Assembly: GCA_017416705.1 (NCBI GenBank)
Contig: JAFQBG010000006.1
Location: forward strand, 1 to 64,000
DNA from: Bacteroidaceae bacterium
Lineage (GTDB): Bacteria; Bacteroidota; Bacteroidia; Bacteroidales; Bacteroidaceae
Reading direction: 5' to 3'
DNA: 64,000 nucleotides
The stretch's first letter is position 1; each line of letters begins with the position of its first letter. Shown in pieces: positions 55,601-62,291 of this stretch. The notes under the pieces are model-generated. The model was not told where the DNA came from. It was given only the letters and a program-made list of their open reading frames with translations, and did not search any database. A program made the translations under genes and the position numbers.

Positions 55601-56865
55601 CTTTTTTCGGCAGCCATCGTTCTGCTTTCCATCTGCTTATTCAGGCGTGTCGTTCGCAATAAATCAAGATAGCTGTTTCTGTTTATATCGGACAGATATT
55701 TATCGCCTATACCGGCAAATGCGCAGCTGGCTTCGCGCCTGACACTCAGCAAACATTCATGTATATTATAAATATCCTTATTATCCATTCTGGCATATTC
55801 TGCCTCCTCGTCTATCTCATACAACGACAGACCACCTGACATTTCATCGACATGCAAAGAGTTATAGTAGGTGTTTATCTCGTCCATAGCCCTTTCCAAT
55901 GTCGATAGTGCCTCTTGGAATTTATCATTATATGTTTGACACGAAGCGGCAACAGCCAATGCCTCAATCATCATATAACGGTCGCCAAACTCCGAGAACT
56001 CTTCGGCAGCCTTCATAGCCATGATGAACGGCAGTTCACTTGCATTGTATGAAGCCGCGTCTGACGACATAAACGAATAATCGGTATTGGAAATTAAATC
56101 GGGATTATCGCGCAACAGAACAGCCAACATAAGCCTGCTGTTGGCCGTCAACCAGTTCAATTCGCCCAAAACAGCACGCCTTAGCACTACACGCATATCC
56201 TTTATACGCTCCCCGACAGATATATCGGTTCTGTAATTGAGAATCATCGAAGCATATATACGCAATGTCGGGTCATGCAGTTCCTTGGAATATTTATGCA
56301 GATAGTTTGCTGCCCGCCGCGCCTCCTCGGTCATGCCCAAATTAACAAAATAGCATAACGAAACCGCTGCAAGCTCCATCCTTGCCGACAAGAAACGTTG
56401 CAGTTCCCCGGAAGGGAGCATATCCTTCTCCTCGTCTATACGCCTTATGCGACGTATTGCGCTCGAACGAAAATCGAAAAATTCTTTGTTGGCCGATGTA
56501 CGATAGCACAACTGCATCATCCCCACCTCAGCTGCAAGTATATCTATTTCATTTTCGGAATGTTCTATGACGTTGTTATAGCCTTTGCGTGCATCGGCAA
56601 AATTCATCATAAGAAAATCGGCATAGGCCATGCCGTTTTTTGCAACGTCGCACGTTTCAGCGTTGGCATGCGATATGCTGTCGAGGGAATAAGTCACAGC
56701 GCGCAGTTGCAATGCGCTTTTATATTTCAATACTGCAATATCGTTATGTATGGAGTCGGCAACGAGTTTGTCGGCATGGATAATGCCATTGCTTCCGCAA
56801 GCCCCAAAAAGCACCGACAGAAGAAACAAAAATGCGATATATACATTTACAACAATCCTTTGCAT
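52621..56865 (-). CDS. Giant double sensor histidine kinase
   Basis: A 1414-residue protein with two sensor-kinase units in one frame. Unit 1: signal peptide with lipobox-like C23, periplasmic TPR-like helices (about 35-400), membrane helix 426-448, a region like GAF (about 480-575), H-box candidate H594 (LSEHKREN), N-box N718/N723 (MMNTLVDNAGKFT), G1 D751 (DTGVGM) and G2 GGFGIMN (784-790). Directly after RFSFRLPKG a hydrophobic, signal-like segment (830-848) opens unit 2: a periplasmic part (849-984), helix 985-1008, a GAF-like region (about 1040-1160), H1200 (VIKHETIYYPGRI) and a C-terminal ATPase-like fold. The second N-box lacks Asn and DTGxG is DTRCR, so it is probably inactive. The predicted topology is consistent throughout. 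Gene fusion is inferred. Confidence 0.82.
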   Translation of the reverse strand: MQRIVVNVYIAFLFLLSVLFGACGSNGIIHADKLVADSIHNDIAVLKYKSALQLRAVTYSLDSISHANAETCDVAKNGMAYADFLMMNFADARKGYNNVIEHSENEIDILAAEVGMMQLCYRTSANKEFFDFRSSAIRRIRRIDEEKDMLPSGELQRFLSARMELAAVSLCYFVNLGMTEEARRAANYLHKYSKELHDPTLRIYASMILNYRTDISVGERIKDMRVVLRRAVLGELNWLTANSRLMLAVLLRDNPDLISNTDYSFMSSDAASYNASELPFIMAMKAAEEFSEFGDRYMMIEALAVAASCQTYNDKFQEALSTLERAMDEINTYYNSLHVDEMSGGLSLYEIDEEAEYARMDNKDIYNIHECLLSVRREASCAFAGIGDKYLSDINRNSYLDLLRTTRLNKQMESRTMAAEKSAERLYIWLACLLALLIFATAVSVCLNIKWRNRNKIYVGDLTAILRVCRMLMSKLPQDLSDEKGVYRAVSDILNSELKGFFDGASFAIVHATDSAAGDGFVCDMSLPQMGGNGCVLRVVSCVKLPTSKKDMLGILLPYISVAIDEGKRIADIADEQSRLEQQHLLYTIYLSEHKRENVVKRTLMSVVNGMFPYMNRMLHELNRLVASRQKGDGEKRRLGYLSELTAVLDDYNVALENWIKMSRGELSLHIENFSLSELMAIIAKGEQAFAMKGIKLVVQNSGAVVKADKALTLFMMNTLVDNAGKFTHSGGTVQLAATEGEDYVEISVTDTGVGMSDEKVNYLINSKVYMPEAAVPSSSARKGGFGIMNCKWIIDKYRKTDALFSVCRLDIVSELGKGSRFSFRLPKGVLRKLLLWLLWLVPCGLWANDVRLENIASLADSVYTCNVQGHYNVALEYAAQAIDEFNILYKQTIGGSDTISLSPSGGYSEIDWWRNNLFPDSLTENIYYNLLDVRNETAVAALAVNDWTLYRYNNAIYTLLYRLVHEDSELVVHYENMREIANYRYAAVAVCAALLLLLLVAYIVMYVRHVIMQRMNTRMLLDTNSRLLRVVGSCKVDIDDIASNLAREIYNSVEEQLSVGSITVLLKNGDGSHCACYPLNAASRYEVYAYRACDTATAYMAADDTATVLPLIIQHADEQLVQGAIVFETARRLNKNELVTLELIVSYAASMVYYSTVCLAAKYSNLDDVEEETERAKFEENNMHVRNLVLDNCLSVIKHETIYYPGRIRNLVRQLAENDFDVEEWHSKVSAVREVVDYYNSVLSVLAECAMRQLDDISFAFSNVNIDDIMQRVGQSLVRKMSKKGLTVELQYNPSSQFVHGDKTLVEFLFETVFRILESVRRGGIIQIKIYDDGICMYVEIVDTRCRLSHNDIATLFVPTGKNNSETSYAQRMEFLIAKEIIRMHEDATGKRGGRIEVAEHEQGTLIAFALPK

Positions 56866-56917
56866 ACATTATTTTACTCCGAACGAAGATATGCGTTGCA
56901 GTTTTTATCTATAATTG

Positions 56918-56925
56918 CAAACTTA
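56918..56925 (-). promoter_or_regulatory. Possible -7 element of the double-kinase operon
   Basis: The minus-strand octamer TAAGTTTG fits TAnnTTTG, 53 nt before the sensor start. The -33 is weak (ATTTAC at about 19 nt). Confidence 0.35.
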
Positions 56926-57054
56926 CATAAAAGTTCCCATTTTCACGTAAATTTGATACAAAAACTTTCTTTTTACATAAAGCAAGGCGAAAAAGAATTT
57001 AAGTGGCGTAACGGACAGAGATTATTCATTGCAATAACGGTGTCATGGCAATAG

Positions 57055-57245
57055 AGCATTGTGCCACAACAGCAAAATTTACTCCCCGGCACAACAAACA
57101 GCAACGATGCAGCCCCGCGTATCACTACGAAGGGCTGCGCTGGGGAATTGAATGATTAAGAAAAAGTAATTTATCTAATTGAAGTATATTTCTTTTGTTT
57201 CTATCTATATAACAACGTCGAGCAAATTTTGTTCATCGGCAATAA
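57055..57245. other. Gene-free stretch with a GC-rich hairpin
   Basis: The rest of the 440-nt gap between the sensor start and rplI shows no gene. It contains the stem gcagccc/gggctgc (57109-57115 with 57132-57138) enclosed by a cccc/gggg pair (57083-57087 and 57142-57145). Its base composition is more GC-rich than the surrounding spacer. It is unassigned. Confidence 0.3.
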
Positions 57246-57291
57246 AAAAATAAATGGATATAACTCACAAAAGTTATATCCATTTATTTTT
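57246..57291 (-). terminator. Terminator of rpsF-rpsR-rplI
   Basis: A 20-bp perfect stem (aaaaataaatggatataact and its complement) with a 6-nt loop is followed by T residues on the minus strand, 15 nt after the rplI stop. Confidence 0.85.
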
Positions 57292-57305
57292 GGTTTATAT
57301 TCAGA

Positions 57306-57758
57306 TTACTCTGCTGCCTCTTCTGCTACCACTGTGAAAGGTATCTTAACAGCAACCTCTTTGTGCAATCTTACTGTTGCATTGTAGTTGCCAACCTCTT
57401 TTACAGCGTCAACTGATATAATCTTACGATCTATTTCAAAGCCAAGCTTGCCAAGTTCCTCTGCAATTTGTATTGCACCTACCGAACCAAAGATAGTACC
57501 GGTTGCGCTTACCTTTGTAGCAATTGTCAATGAAACTACCTCTAATTTCTTTGCCAACTCCTCTGCATCGGCCTTAATCTGTGCAAGTTTATGCGCACGC
57601 TGACGAAGGTTCTCGGCCAACACTTTCTTTGCCGAAGGTGTTGCTATAACAGCCTTGCCGGTAGGAATCAAATAATTACGGCCATAACCGTCTTTTACTT
57701 TTACGATATCGTCTTTGTAACCAAGGTTGATTACATCTTCTTTAAGTATTAACTCCAT
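57306..57758 (-). CDS. rplI: 50S ribosomal protein L9
   Basis: A 150-residue L9. The N-terminal rRNA-binding domain starts MELILKEDVINLGYKDDIVK, followed by KDGYGRNYLIPTGKAV, a long connecting helix and the C-terminal domain. It ends in an acidic VAEEAAE tail. It is the third gene of the rpsF-rpsR-rplI operon. A strong Shine-Dalgarno sequence precedes it. Confidence 0.96.
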   Translation of the reverse strand: MELILKEDVINLGYKDDIVKVKDGYGRNYLIPTGKAVIATPSAKKVLAENLRQRAHKLAQIKADAEELAKKLEVVSLTIATKVSATGTIFGSVGAIQIAEELGKLGFEIDRKIISVDAVKEVGNYNATVRLHKEVAVKIPFTVVAEEAAE

Positions 57759-57765
57759 AATTATT

Positions 57766-57770
57766 CCTCC
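57766..57770 (-). promoter_or_regulatory. Strong Shine-Dalgarno sequence of rplI
   Basis: GGAGG (within aggaggaataatt on the minus strand) lies 7 nt upstream of the start codon, in a genome where most genes lack such a site. Confidence 0.75.
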
Positions 57771-57775
57771 TATTA

Positions 57776-58045
57776 TTATTTCATCTGGTCAGTAACAAAA
57801 GGCAGTAAAGCCAAGTGACGAGCGCGTTTCACAGCCTGAGCGATACGACGTTGGAATTTCAATGATGTACCGGTGATACGACGGGGCAATAATTTACCTT
57901 GCTCGTTAAGGAATTTCTTAAGAAACTCGGGATCCTTGTAGTCTATGTACTTGATTCCGTTTTTCTTGAAACGGCAATATTTTTTCTTTTTGACATCAAC
58001 TGTGGGAGGTGTCAAATATCTTATTTCTGAAGGTGTCTGTGCCAT
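57776..58045 (-). CDS. rpsR: 30S ribosomal protein S18
   Basis: An 89-residue bS18 with [20 protein letters not shown] and [20 protein letters not shown]. It pairs with bS6 on the 30S platform. It lies 2 nt after rpsF, yet has its own strong Shine-Dalgarno sequence inside the end of rpsF. Confidence 0.97.
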   Translation of the reverse strand: MAQTPSEIRYLTPPTVDVKKKKYCRFKKNGIKYIDYKDPEFLKKFLNEQGKLLPRRITGTSLKFQRRIAQAVKRARHLALLPFVTDQMK

Positions 58046-58047
58046 AA

Positions 58048-58389
58048 TTAATCCTCCTTATTTGCTTTTAAACTTCTTCTTTTTGCGGCATACTCTGCTG
58101 CATATTTGTCTAACTTAACAACCAAAGAGCGAATAATGCGCTCATCACGACGATACTGCAATTCGAGTTTTGCAATCACTTTGGGATCGGCGTTGAACTC
58201 GAGCATTACATAAAATCCGGTTGTTTTCTTCTCGATGGGGTAAGCAAGTTTTTTGAGTCCCCAGTTCTCCTCATTGACAATCTCAGCACCTTCAGCTGTG
58301 AGAATGCCTTTGAATTTCTCTACCGCTTCCTTCATCTGAGAATCAGACAAAACGGGAGTTAAAATGAAAACGGTTTCGTATTGATTCAT
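58048..58389 (-). CDS. rpsF: 30S ribosomal protein S6
   Basis: A 113-residue bS6 with [20 protein letters not shown] and the region [16 protein letters not shown]. It ends in a basic tail. It is the first gene of the rpsF-rpsR-rplI operon, with a promoter close upstream and no Shine-Dalgarno sequence. Confidence 0.97.
   Translation of the reverse strand: MNQYETVFILTPVLSDSQMKEAVEKFKGILTAEGAEIVNEENWGLKKLAYPIEKKTTGFYVMLEFNADPKVIAKLELQYRRDERIIRSLVVKLDKYAAEYAAKRRSLKANKED
58053..58057 (-). promoter_or_regulatory. Strong Shine-Dalgarno sequence of rpsR
   Basis: GGAGG (aaggaggattaatt on the minus strand) lies 7 nt before the rpsR start and within the last codons of rpsF. The rpsF start itself has no such sequence. 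Confidence 0.75.
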
Positions 58390-58436
58390 TTTTGTTAATA
58401 AATTTGGTTAAACATTCGTTTATCTAAACGCGGGTG

Positions 58437-58467
58437 CAAAGATATAGATAATTTTTCATTTATCAAA
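58437..58467 (-). promoter_or_regulatory. Promoter of rpsF-rpsR-rplI
   Basis: On the minus strand, TTTG (58467-58464), a 19-nt spacer and TATCTTTG (58444-58437) are a perfect consensus, 47 nt before rpsF. The -33 element lies 14 nt beyond the stop codon of the SGNH gene upstream. Confidence 0.75.
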
Positions 58468-58480
58468 GTTTTACAGAATA

Positions 58481-59392
58481 TTATTCTATTAAATATTTTT
58501 TCAAATCGTGTGCAAAGACAGGAGTATATAGTTGTGCACCCCTATCCCACAAATGCACAGAATCCTTAAAATACTCGGGATTTTCAATAAACAGTCCCCT
58601 GCTATGATAGTCAAAAAAAGGAACATCATTTGCCCGCGCTACGTTCTTTAAGACATCATACAAATCATCATCCGCAACAGTATAGGCTGGCGAAACCATA
58701 AATATCAATTTTATATTTTTTTCTTTACAACGATTTATAAATTTTTGCATATACTTCAATTTCAGTGTATCGACTTTTGTTGGAGTTTTAGCCTCGCCCA
58801 CTTTTTTTGGGAAGAACGGGGGTTTGGGGAGCGGTATATAGCCACCTTCGGCTCCCTGCTGCCTACTAACAAGCAATCCGCCTATATTGGAAACCGCTTT
58901 TGCATTATATCTATAAAGATGGCATAATTTATATTTCCAATAATTCCCAGCCTCCCTAAATACAGAATCGGCATACTCACTGCGCCCTATATAAGGAGCA
59001 AAAAAACTAATTGTAGCAAAGGAATTTTTCGTCAGTTTAAAATCGTTCACCATTAATTCCAAACAAACCACTTTTGGCGTATGATGCCTTAACACCTGAT
59101 TCAATGCAAAATAGTGTGTGAATATACAATCGCTAGCATCAATTCCACCATTATAAACCGACATGGTTAGCGAATCGGCCAAAATGGAAGATACATAATG
59201 AAAATTACATCGTGATGTTCCCAACAACACCATATCTTCATTTACTTCATCGGCCAAATACTTCAATTTTGGAGCTGACATATCCTGCGAATGTTGATTT
59301 ACCCACCACATTAGTCGCCCTCCGGCTCTATCAAGAATAAACAAAACCGCAAGAATAAACAAAAAACTTTTCAATAGATTCTTCATTGACAA
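58481..59392 (-). CDS. SGNH/AlgJ-like membrane-anchored protein
   Basis: A 303-residue protein with one N-terminal membrane anchor (about residues 7-20). It has an SGNH-hydrolase-like fold: block I GTSR with candidate nucleophile S60 (LLGTSRCNFHY), a later segment LIFMVSPAY, and the C-terminal DSVHLWDRGAQLYT with candidate Asp/His. Proteins of this type (AlgJ/AlgX/DltD-like) move acyl groups onto polysaccharides outside the cell. It lies 5 nt after the MBOAT gene, its expected partner. The polymer is unknown. Confidence 0.8.
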   Translation of the reverse strand: MSMKNLLKSFLFILAVLFILDRAGGRLMWWVNQHSQDMSAPKLKYLADEVNEDMVLLGTSRCNFHYVSSILADSLTMSVYNGGIDASDCIFTHYFALNQVLRHHTPKVVCLELMVNDFKLTKNSFATISFFAPYIGRSEYADSVFREAGNYWKYKLCHLYRYNAKAVSNIGGLLVSRQQGAEGGYIPLPKPPFFPKKVGEAKTPTKVDTLKLKYMQKFINRCKEKNIKLIFMVSPAYTVADDDLYDVLKNVARANDVPFFDYHSRGLFIENPEYFKDSVHLWDRGAQLYTPVFAHDLKKYLIE

Positions 59393-59397
59393 TAGAT

Positions 59398-60801
59398 TTA
59401 AAATTGAAAATAGATAAACTGGTCGCCATTAAGCACACCCAAAAGAATAATAAAGGCAACCATGACAGCAATATAAAAATGTCTGACAATCCAAATCGGC
59501 GAATCCGATATTCTTATTTTCGAGCCATATTCATCCAATAGCTCCTTAAAAAACACTATTAATAAAGCCAATGCAATGGCAAGAAAATCGGCAACCCTCA
59601 TATATGGCATAGCTATATCCGTAAATATTCTTTTCATTATATACATTGCATCGCCCATAGTGTTGGCACGAAAGAAAATCCAAGCCAAACAAACCACGCA
59701 AAAAGTCAAAGCCCAATGAATAATCCTGTTTATACCATTCCATTTAATTTTATTCCAGCCTAAAAATTTTTCGATACACTGCAAAACCCCATGAATAGTT
59801 CCCCATATAACAAAAGTCCAATTCGCGCCATGCCAAATTCCGCTAACTATAAACGTTATCATTATATTTAAATAACCACGCAACATCCCCACCCTATTGC
59901 CACCTAATGGGATATAAAGATAGTCTTTGAACCAAGTAGAGAGCGAAATATGCCAACGATGCCAAAATTCGCTAACAGTCGTTGCGAAGTAAGGTCTTCT
60001 GAAATTTTCCATCAAATTAAATCCAAGAATTTTTGCCACGCCGATAGCAACCATTGAATAGCCTGCAAAATCGCCATAAATTTGAAAAGGGAAAAACAAT
60101 GAAGCCAACAAGAATGAACCACCGTTATGAAAAGCCACATTATTAAATATAATATTTACATACAACGCACAGCGATCGGCTAATACCAATTTCAGAAAAT
60201 AGCCCCAAAGCATCATACAAATACCAGACATTATATTATCGTAAGAAAACGTATGTTTTACTTTAAATTGATGCAACAAATTAGTAGAACGCTCAATTGG
60301 GCCTGCTACCAATTGAGGGAAAAACGACACAAAAAGAGCGTATGTAAAGAAATTTTTTTCTACCACAGTTTTGCCTTTATACACATCTATCAAATAGCCA
60401 AGCGCTTGAAATATATAAAATGATATACCCACCGGCAACAACAATTCAAAATTCGGCATTTGAATTGCTACACCCAAATTTGTCAAAAGCGACGTCAAAT
60501 TTTCCGCCACGAAATTGTAATACTTAAATAAAAAAAGGACTGCTAAATTTATAATAAGGCTAAACACAAGAATAAGTTTTTTCCTTTTTTTGCACTTTTT
60601 CATAGAAAGCCCAATTGCCGCAAGATAGGTTATTATTGTGCTAGACAAAAGCAATAAAGCATAAACCGGCTCCCAATTCATATAAAAATAATAGCTTGCT
60701 ATAAGCAAGAACAAATTACGTAATTTCAAGAAAGGCAATAAATAATAGATTGCACAAACGGTTGGGAAAAACAGCAAAAAATGCAAAGAATTAAAAAGCA
60801 T
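59398..60801 (-). CDS. MBOAT family O-acyltransferase (AlgI/DltB-like)
   Basis: A 467-residue polytopic protein of the membrane-bound O-acyltransferase family. Conserved segments include FFPQLVAGPIERSTNLLHQF, SEFWHRWHISLSTWFKDYLY (H281) and the catalytic-type histidine H324 in SGIWHGANWTFVIWG. It would pass acyl groups across the inner membrane to the SGNH partner encoded next. The two genes look AT-richer than neighbours, which could suggest acquisition; this was not measured. A long gap with a structured RNA lies upstream. Confidence 0.9.
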   Translation of the reverse strand: MLFNSLHFLLFFPTVCAIYYLLPFLKLRNLFLLIASYYFYMNWEPVYALLLLSSTIITYLAAIGLSMKKCKKRKKLILVFSLIINLAVLFLFKYYNFVAENLTSLLTNLGVAIQMPNFELLLPVGISFYIFQALGYLIDVYKGKTVVEKNFFTYALFVSFFPQLVAGPIERSTNLLHQFKVKHTFSYDNIMSGICMMLWGYFLKLVLADRCALYVNIIFNNVAFHNGGSFLLASLFFPFQIYGDFAGYSMVAIGVAKILGFNLMENFRRPYFATTVSEFWHRWHISLSTWFKDYLYIPLGGNRVGMLRGYLNIMITFIVSGIWHGANWTFVIWGTIHGVLQCIEKFLGWNKIKWNGINRIIHWALTFCVVCLAWIFFRANTMGDAMYIMKRIFTDIAMPYMRVADFLAIALALLIVFFKELLDEYGSKIRISDSPIWIVRHFYIAVMVAFIILLGVLNGDQFIYFQF

Positions 60802-60829
60802 AGGTTTTCGCGCGCAAATATAGCCTTCA

Positions 60830-61061
60830 GTTCAAAGACTAATAAAACTCAATATAGAAGCGTGAACTGCAATGCCACGTTCTAAACTGAAGGTCCTAGG
60901 AAAACCCGAATACACGAATGTAGTAATAGCAGCCCACGCTATACACGTGAGAACCACTATGCCACCTCTTGTATTCTTTGAAAATTTCCTAGGTTTTCAG
61001 TTACAAGATAGCATAACGCTTCTTTTTATCTTTATATGTCTTGGAGAGAAAGTCTCAATCC
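60830..61061 (-). ncRNA. Rod-shaped noncoding RNA, possible 6S RNA
   Basis: No gene fits the 551-nt gap 60802-61352. A set of nested complementary arms folds about 60835-61042 into one long rod: aagac/gtctt, aataaaa/tttttat, GAAGCGT/ACGCTTC (60857-60863 with 61016-61022), ATGC/GCAT, AACTGAA/TTCAGTT (60885-60891 with 60996-61002), CCTAGGAAA/TTTCCTAGG (60895-60903 with 60985-60993) and GAATAC/GTATTC (60908-60913 with 60971-60976). A head region of alternative short hairpins is enclosed. A minus-strand -7 TATCTTTG (61074-61067) would start transcription near 61061. Size, rod with internal bubbles and solitary promoter fit 6S RNA (the Bacteroidales-1 class), but the identity is unproven. Confidence 0.5.
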
Positions 61062-61066
61062 AGTTG

Positions 61067-61074
61067 CAAAGATA
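61067..61074 (-). promoter_or_regulatory. -7 promoter element of the rod-shaped RNA
   Basis: TATCTTTG on the minus strand, identical to the rpsF -7 element, lies just before the first paired segments. No clear -33 TTTG is present. Confidence 0.45.
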
Positions 61075-61352
61075 GTAAGAAACGAGCGAAAAATATGAAG
61101 TTTACTTCGATATTTTTTACAGCGAGTGCACAACTATCTTCGATGTTTACATCAAAGATACTAAATAATAATTTACAATACCGTATTGTTCAAATAATTT
61201 TCATCAAAAAGCATTTTACTAGATAATTGTGTCAATTAGCCAAAACTAAGTTTAAATTTGGGCTGACAGACACAAATTTTAGCAAAAAAATTTCATACTA
61301 TAAATATTTATGTGTTACTTTGCATTTGGAAAATAATTAAAACTAATATATT

Positions 61353-61532
61353 ATGAAACACCTTAAACTTTTGGGATTGGTATTGATTCTTATCGGCGCC
61401 GTAGTCCTTGTTCTTAGCTATTTCCAAGGATGGTCGAACTCTAACACTGTAACATCGGGTTCTCTTGTAGGCATGATAGTTGGCCTCATTGTATATATCT
61501 TCGCTTCAAGAAGATGTATGGATAAGAACTAA
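61353..61532 (+). CDS. Small two-helix membrane protein (59 residues)
   Basis: An ATG at 61353 opens a 59-codon frame starting MKHLKLLGLVLILIGAVVLV. A first helix (about 5-24), a short polar loop (FQGWSNSNTVTSG) and a second helix (about 38-51, VGMIVGLIVYIFA) are followed by a basic tail RRCMDKN. A near-consensus -7 (TTACTTTG, 61315-61322) lies 30 nt upstream and a strong terminator follows. The composition and hydropathy are coherent, so it is probably real. The function is unknown. It is too short for most gene callers. Confidence 0.72.
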   Translation: MKHLKLLGLVLILIGAVVLVLSYFQGWSNSNTVTSGSLVGMIVGLIVYIFASRRCMDKN

Positions 61533-61546
61533 TACTTGTTTAAAAT

Positions 61547-61585
61547 AAATAAAAAGCGCGATACAATGTATCGCGCTTTTTATTT
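61547..61585. terminator. Bidirectional terminator between the small membrane protein and rprY
   Basis: An 18-bp perfect stem (aaataaaaagcgcgatac with its complement) and a 3-nt loop, with T-runs on both strands. It overlaps the rprY stop codon. Confidence 0.85.
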
Positions 61586-62285
61586 ATGCCTCCACCTCGG
61601 GAGTTATAAGTTTGTAGCCTTTTCCGTGAATATTGATGATTTCGATAGAGTCATCGGCTTTCAGGTGCTTACGCAGCTTGGTTATGTACACATCCATGCT
61701 ACGTGCATTGAAATAGTTATCATCAATCCATATTGTTTTCAGCGCAAAGTCGCGTTGCAATATTTCGTTGGCATGAGCGCATAGCAAGCTCAACAGTTCC
61801 GATTCTTTTGTGGTCAGTTTAGTCTGCTGGTCGCCCATGGTGAGCAGCTGTTTCTGTGTATCGAATTGGAAACGTCCAATTTTATACATGGTGCTCTCCT
61901 TGCTTTTCTTTCCGCAGACACGACGAAGGACCGCTTCGATACGGAACACAAGTTCCTCCATGCTGAACGGTTTTGTGATATAGTCGTCGGCACCTATTTT
62001 AAATCCTTCGAGTATATCCTCTTTAAGTGTTTTTGCAGTGAGGAATATGATAGGAATTTCGGGATTTGCCGCACGTATCTCCGCTGCCAATGTAAAGCCA
62101 TCTTTTATAGGCATCATGACATCGAGCACGCATATATCGAATTTTCCTTTCAGGAATGCTTTGTAGCCGGCATCGCCGTCCACACACAATTCGGCATTAT
62201 AGCCTTTTGCTTGTAGATATTCGCGAAGCAACATACCTAAGTTTTCGTCGTCCTCGCATAATAAGATACTCTGTTTCTCTTCCAT
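61584..62285 (-). CDS. rprY: Response regulator RprY
   Basis: A 233-residue OmpR/PhoB-type regulator. The receiver has the acidic cluster CEDDENLG, phospho-acceptor D55 (CVLDVMMPIKDG), T in FLTAK and K in ITKPFSMEE. The C-terminal winged helix (about 135-228) includes LTTKESELLSLLCAHANEIL and RSMDVYITKLRKHLK. It lies 6 nt after the kinase gene. The sequence closely resembles RprY of Bacteroides fragilis as I recall it. Confidence 0.9.
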   Translation of the reverse strand: MEEKQSILLCEDDENLGMLLREYLQAKGYNAELCVDGDAGYKAFLKGKFDICVLDVMMPIKDGFTLAAEIRAANPEIPIIFLTAKTLKEDILEGFKIGADDYITKPFSMEELVFRIEAVLRRVCGKKSKESTMYKIGRFQFDTQKQLLTMGDQQTKLTTKESELLSLLCAHANEILQRDFALKTIWIDDNYFNARSMDVYITKLRKHLKADDSIEIINIHGKGYKLITPEVEA

Positions 62286-62291
62286 AACAAT

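Noticed and set aside
60885-61002. Invertible promoter flanked by inverted repeats, as in Bacteroides capsule loci
   Set aside because: The arms differ by an indel and are part of a longer nested series of stems, so a folded RNA explains them better than recombinase sites.
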